From: Thermoflavifilum sp.
GTDB lineage: Bacteria > Bacteroidota > Bacteroidia > Chitinophagales > Chitinophagaceae
Assembly: GCA_019683625.1 (NCBI GenBank)
Contig: JADGHY010000094.1
Coordinates: forward strand, 1-7,798
Direction: 5' to 3'
DNA length: 7,798 nucleotides
The notes under the pieces were generated by a model. The model had not been told where the DNA came from, did not search any database, and was given only the letters and a program-made list of their open reading frames with translations. Position 1 is the first letter of the stretch. Each line of letters opens with the position of its first letter. Positions 6,147 through 7,798 of this stretch are shown one piece after another. The translations under genes and the position numbers were made by a program.

Positions 6147-6797
6147 ATGGCATACAAAACTCCACATTCGCATCTGATACGGGTGGCCATCATTGAAGAT
6201 AACGCCGCCCTGAGGGATTCCCTTCGCGAAGTTCTGCAAGAATCCGGTAAAATTGATGTGGTATCTATGTTAGATAGCTGCCATCTGATTGTTCCGGAAT
6301 ACCGAATTGCTAATCCGGATGTGGCATTGGTGGATATTGGTTTAAAAGGTGAAGAATCGGGCATTGATTGTGTGCACATTATTCACAACTATTTCCCTGA
6401 GGTGCGCATCATGATGTACACCGTCTTTGCCGATGATCAAAAAATATTCGATTCCATCTGCGCGGGTGCCTCCGGTTATATTTTAAAAAACACACCTCCG
6501 GAAGAAATTGTGCAATCGCTCATCATGCTCTATGAAGGAGGGGCACCTATGACACCTTTTATAGCCAACCGCACGCTTGAGATTTTCCGGAATAAATTAC
6601 AACCCACGGCTCATGAATGGGGCCTCACGGGACGTGAGAAAGAAATCCTGGAATGCTTGTCAAACGGAGAAACCTACCAGCAAATTGCCAGCAAATTGTT
6701 CATCAGCATCAGCACCGTCCGCACCCATATCATGCACATTTATGAAAAACTCCAGGTGAATTCCAAAATAGAAGCTATCCGGAAAATGAGATTGTAA
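6147..6797 (+). CDS. NarL/LuxR-family DNA-binding response regulator
   Basis: A 216-residue two-component response regulator. The receiver domain covers about 11-128, with the acidic pair E17/D18, phospho-acceptor D63 (ALVDIGL), T92 (MYTVF) and K114 (YILKN), the full conserved set. A linker to about 155 leads to a LuxR-type helix-turn-helix at 159-213 (LTGREKEILECLSNGETYQQIA, then recognition helix ISTVRTHIMHIYEKL). The partner is almost certainly the HisKA_3 kinase ending 44 bases upstream, since HisKA_3 kinases pair with NarL-type regulators. ATG 6147 gives ten residues before the first strand, a normal start. The same near-palindromic 25-base element lies before this gene and directly after it, before the OmpA-family gene; a dimeric LuxR-type protein would be the natural binder (inference). 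Confidence 0.93.
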   Translation: MAYKTPHSHLIRVAIIEDNAALRDSLREVLQESGKIDVVSMLDSCHLIVPEYRIANPDVALVDIGLKGEESGIDCVHIIHNYFPEVRIMMYTVFADDQKIFDSICAGASGYILKNTPPEEIVQSLIMLYEGGAPMTPFIANRTLEIFRNKLQPTAHEWGLTGREKEILECLSNGETYQQIASKLFISISTVRTHIMHIYEKLQVNSKIEAIRKMRL

Positions 6798-6820
6798 ATC
6801 AGATGATCATCCGATTGCCC
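6796..6820. repeat. Near-palindromic element, copy 2 (before the OmpA-family gene)
   Basis: Second copy of the 25-base element at 6092-6116, starting within the response regulator stop codon. Its core AATC-A-GATGATCATC-C-GATT is an 18/20 palindrome whose central ten bases are perfectly self-complementary. It abuts the -33 TTG (6815-6817) of the promoter candidate of the next gene, the position expected for an activator or repressor site. Confidence 0.55.
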
Positions 6821-6845
6821 TGAACCTTTCACTAAAATAATTTTA
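6815..6845 (+). promoter_or_regulatory. Promoter candidate of the OmpA-family gene
   Basis: TTG at 6815-6817 (-33) and TAATTTTA at 6838-6845 (-7, five of six fixed positions of TAnnTTTG) are separated by 20 bases, the typical Bacteroidota spacing. Transcription would begin near 6852, about 25 bases before ATG 6877. The -33 element forms the right edge of the near-palindromic repeat. Confidence 0.55.
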
Positions 6846-6876
6846 CATCAACATTATTGATCCTAAACATACAGCC

Positions 6877-7798
6877 ATGAAAAAAATAATTTTTTTCTCT
6901 TTATGGTACATTGCTGTGATGATTGGCTTTTCTGCACCTGTGCACGGACAGCTTCTGAAGCGGCTGGGAGATGCCGTGAAAAATCGTGCTGAAGACAGGG
7001 CAGAACAACGTACGGAAGAGGCTACCGATAAAGCCATGGATAAAGTGGAAAATGGAGTAAAAAATAAGGGTAAGGCTGTTTCGTCATCAAATGATTCCGA
7101 CCAATCCAATACCTCCACTCAGCCTTCAGGCAAGGCCGAAAACCTAAGCGTAAAATCCTATAAAAATTACGACTTTGTGCCAGGGGATAGCATCATTTTT
7201 ATTTCCCAATTAGAAAATGAAAAAATTGGAGAAATTCCTTCTCAGTTTAATTTATTGGAAGGCCAAATAGATGTTCAGAATGAAGACGGAGAAAACGTCA
7301 TTCACATTCCGCAAGGCCCAGGAGCTGTTTTTACGCCAAGGATGAGCGACCAGGAATATATGCCCGATCAGTTTACCATCGAGTTCGATTTTAAAAATGA
7401 AAAATCGGGGTTACATCATCTGAGTGTGGACTTCGGCCATCGAAAATATTACGCCGGAGGAGAAGAAATTCTGCCGGGAATGGATTTTGGGATTGATGGG
7501 GTATCCTGGACAAACGATGGAAACTATCCCGATGCATTAAATAGCCAGTTAGAACAGCCCATGACCTGGCATCATATTGCCATAGCAATCAATAAACATG
7601 TGGGAAAAGTTTATGTAGATCAGTTTAGGGTCATCAATGTAAATAACCTGACCGGAGACCCCCATAATGTAACTTTTGTAGTGAATGGATATGAAAATTC
7701 TTATATCAAAAATATCCGAATTGCTGCCGGCGGCATTGATTTATATAAACAAACCACTACTCCCGCCAGAATTGTGATGCATGGCATCTTGTTCGATG
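6877..7798 (+). CDS. OmpA-family envelope protein with lectin-like N-terminal region (partial, runs off the window)
   Basis: The reading frame is open from ATG 6877 to the window edge (307 codons plus one base). It begins with a signal peptide (MKKIIFFSLWYIAVMIGFSAPVHG, split here as MKKIIFFSLW plus a hydrophobic core, cleavage before Q25). A charged helical segment follows at about 26-66, rich in AED/AEQ/DKAMDKVE heptad-like steps, then a Ser/Asn/Asp-rich linker to about 90. From YDFVPGD (98) to about 290 is a beta-rich region resembling LamG/concanavalin-like folds (TIEFDF, TWHHIAIAI, GKVYVDQFRV). The last residues, ARIVMHGILFD, are how the OmpA peptidoglycan-binding domain starts in the Bacteroidota proteins I recall with this layout. 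The protein would then be an outer-membrane or periplasmic anchor protein. The OmpA domain itself is outside the window, so that part rests on family memory. Confidence 0.75.
   Translation, partial: MKKIIFFSLWYIAVMIGFSAPVHGQLLKRLGDAVKNRAEDRAEQRTEEATDKAMDKVENGVKNKGKAVSSSNDSDQSNTSTQPSGKAENLSVKSYKNYDFVPGDSIIFISQLENEKIGEIPSQFNLLEGQIDVQNEDGENVIHIPQGPGAVFTPRMSDQEYMPDQFTIEFDFKNEKSGLHHLSVDFGHRKYYAGGEEILPGMDFGIDGVSWTNDGNYPDALNSQLEQPMTWHHIAIAINKHVGKVYVDQFRVINVNNLTGDPHNVTFVVNGYENSYIKNIRIAAGGIDLYKQTTTPARIVMHGILFD

Noticed and set aside
6843..7118. 91-residue minus-strand frame at the start of the OmpA-family gene
   Set aside because: Antisense shadow of the plus-strand gene, with poly-F/S-rich composition; the plus strand has a signal peptide and promoter.

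Overview
The window looks like chromosomal DNA from a member of the Bacteroidota, most likely in or near the family Chitinophagaceae (inference). The evidence is: sequences resembling the Bacteroidota promoter consensus (-33 TTTG or TTG, -7 TAnnTTTG); no clear Shine-Dalgarno sequences; an ECF sigma gene paired with a membrane-anchored trypsin-like protease; a 7TMR-DISM sensor kinase; and the start of a Bacteroidota-style OmpA-family protein. All seven complete genes and the partial eighth are on the + strand. No mobile element, CRISPR array, tRNA or rRNA was seen.

Layout. (1) 16-1717: an ECF-type sigma factor, then 10 bases later a protein with a short cytoplasmic anti-sigma-like head, one membrane span and a periplasmic trypsin/HtrA-type protease domain without PDZ. 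They look like a sigma/regulator pair in which the regulator is itself a protease. (2) 1861-3598: a classical SDR oxidoreductase, possibly of the L-fucose-dehydrogenase-like group, and a SAM methyltransferase with an N-terminal Cys4 zinc ribbon, 19 bases apart and probably co-transcribed. (3) 3690-3930: a single gene for a 61-residue secreted Lys/His-rich peptide, with its own promoter candidate and a textbook intrinsic terminator. (4) 3931-4173: a non-coding stretch with a strong compound hairpin followed by a second intrinsic terminator. It is either a small RNA gene of about 110 nt or the structured leader of the next gene. (5) 4174-6797: a 7TMR-DISM histidine kinase (TTG start) and its NarL/LuxR-type response regulator. 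(6) 6877-7798: the N-terminal two-thirds or so of an OmpA-family envelope protein, cut by the window edge as the OmpA domain begins.

How the parts may work together. The most useful non-coding signal is a 25-base near-palindromic element present twice (6092-6116 and 6796-6820, 23/25 identical): once just before the response regulator gene and once just before the OmpA-family gene. Each copy ends in a TTG placed 20 bases before a -7-like box (good at the second copy, poor at the first). This makes it a candidate operator for the response regulator encoded between the copies, linking the two-component system to an envelope protein. With the sigma/protease pair at the other end, the window has an envelope-sensing theme. 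That theme is inference; the SDR/methyltransferase pair has no visible connection to it.
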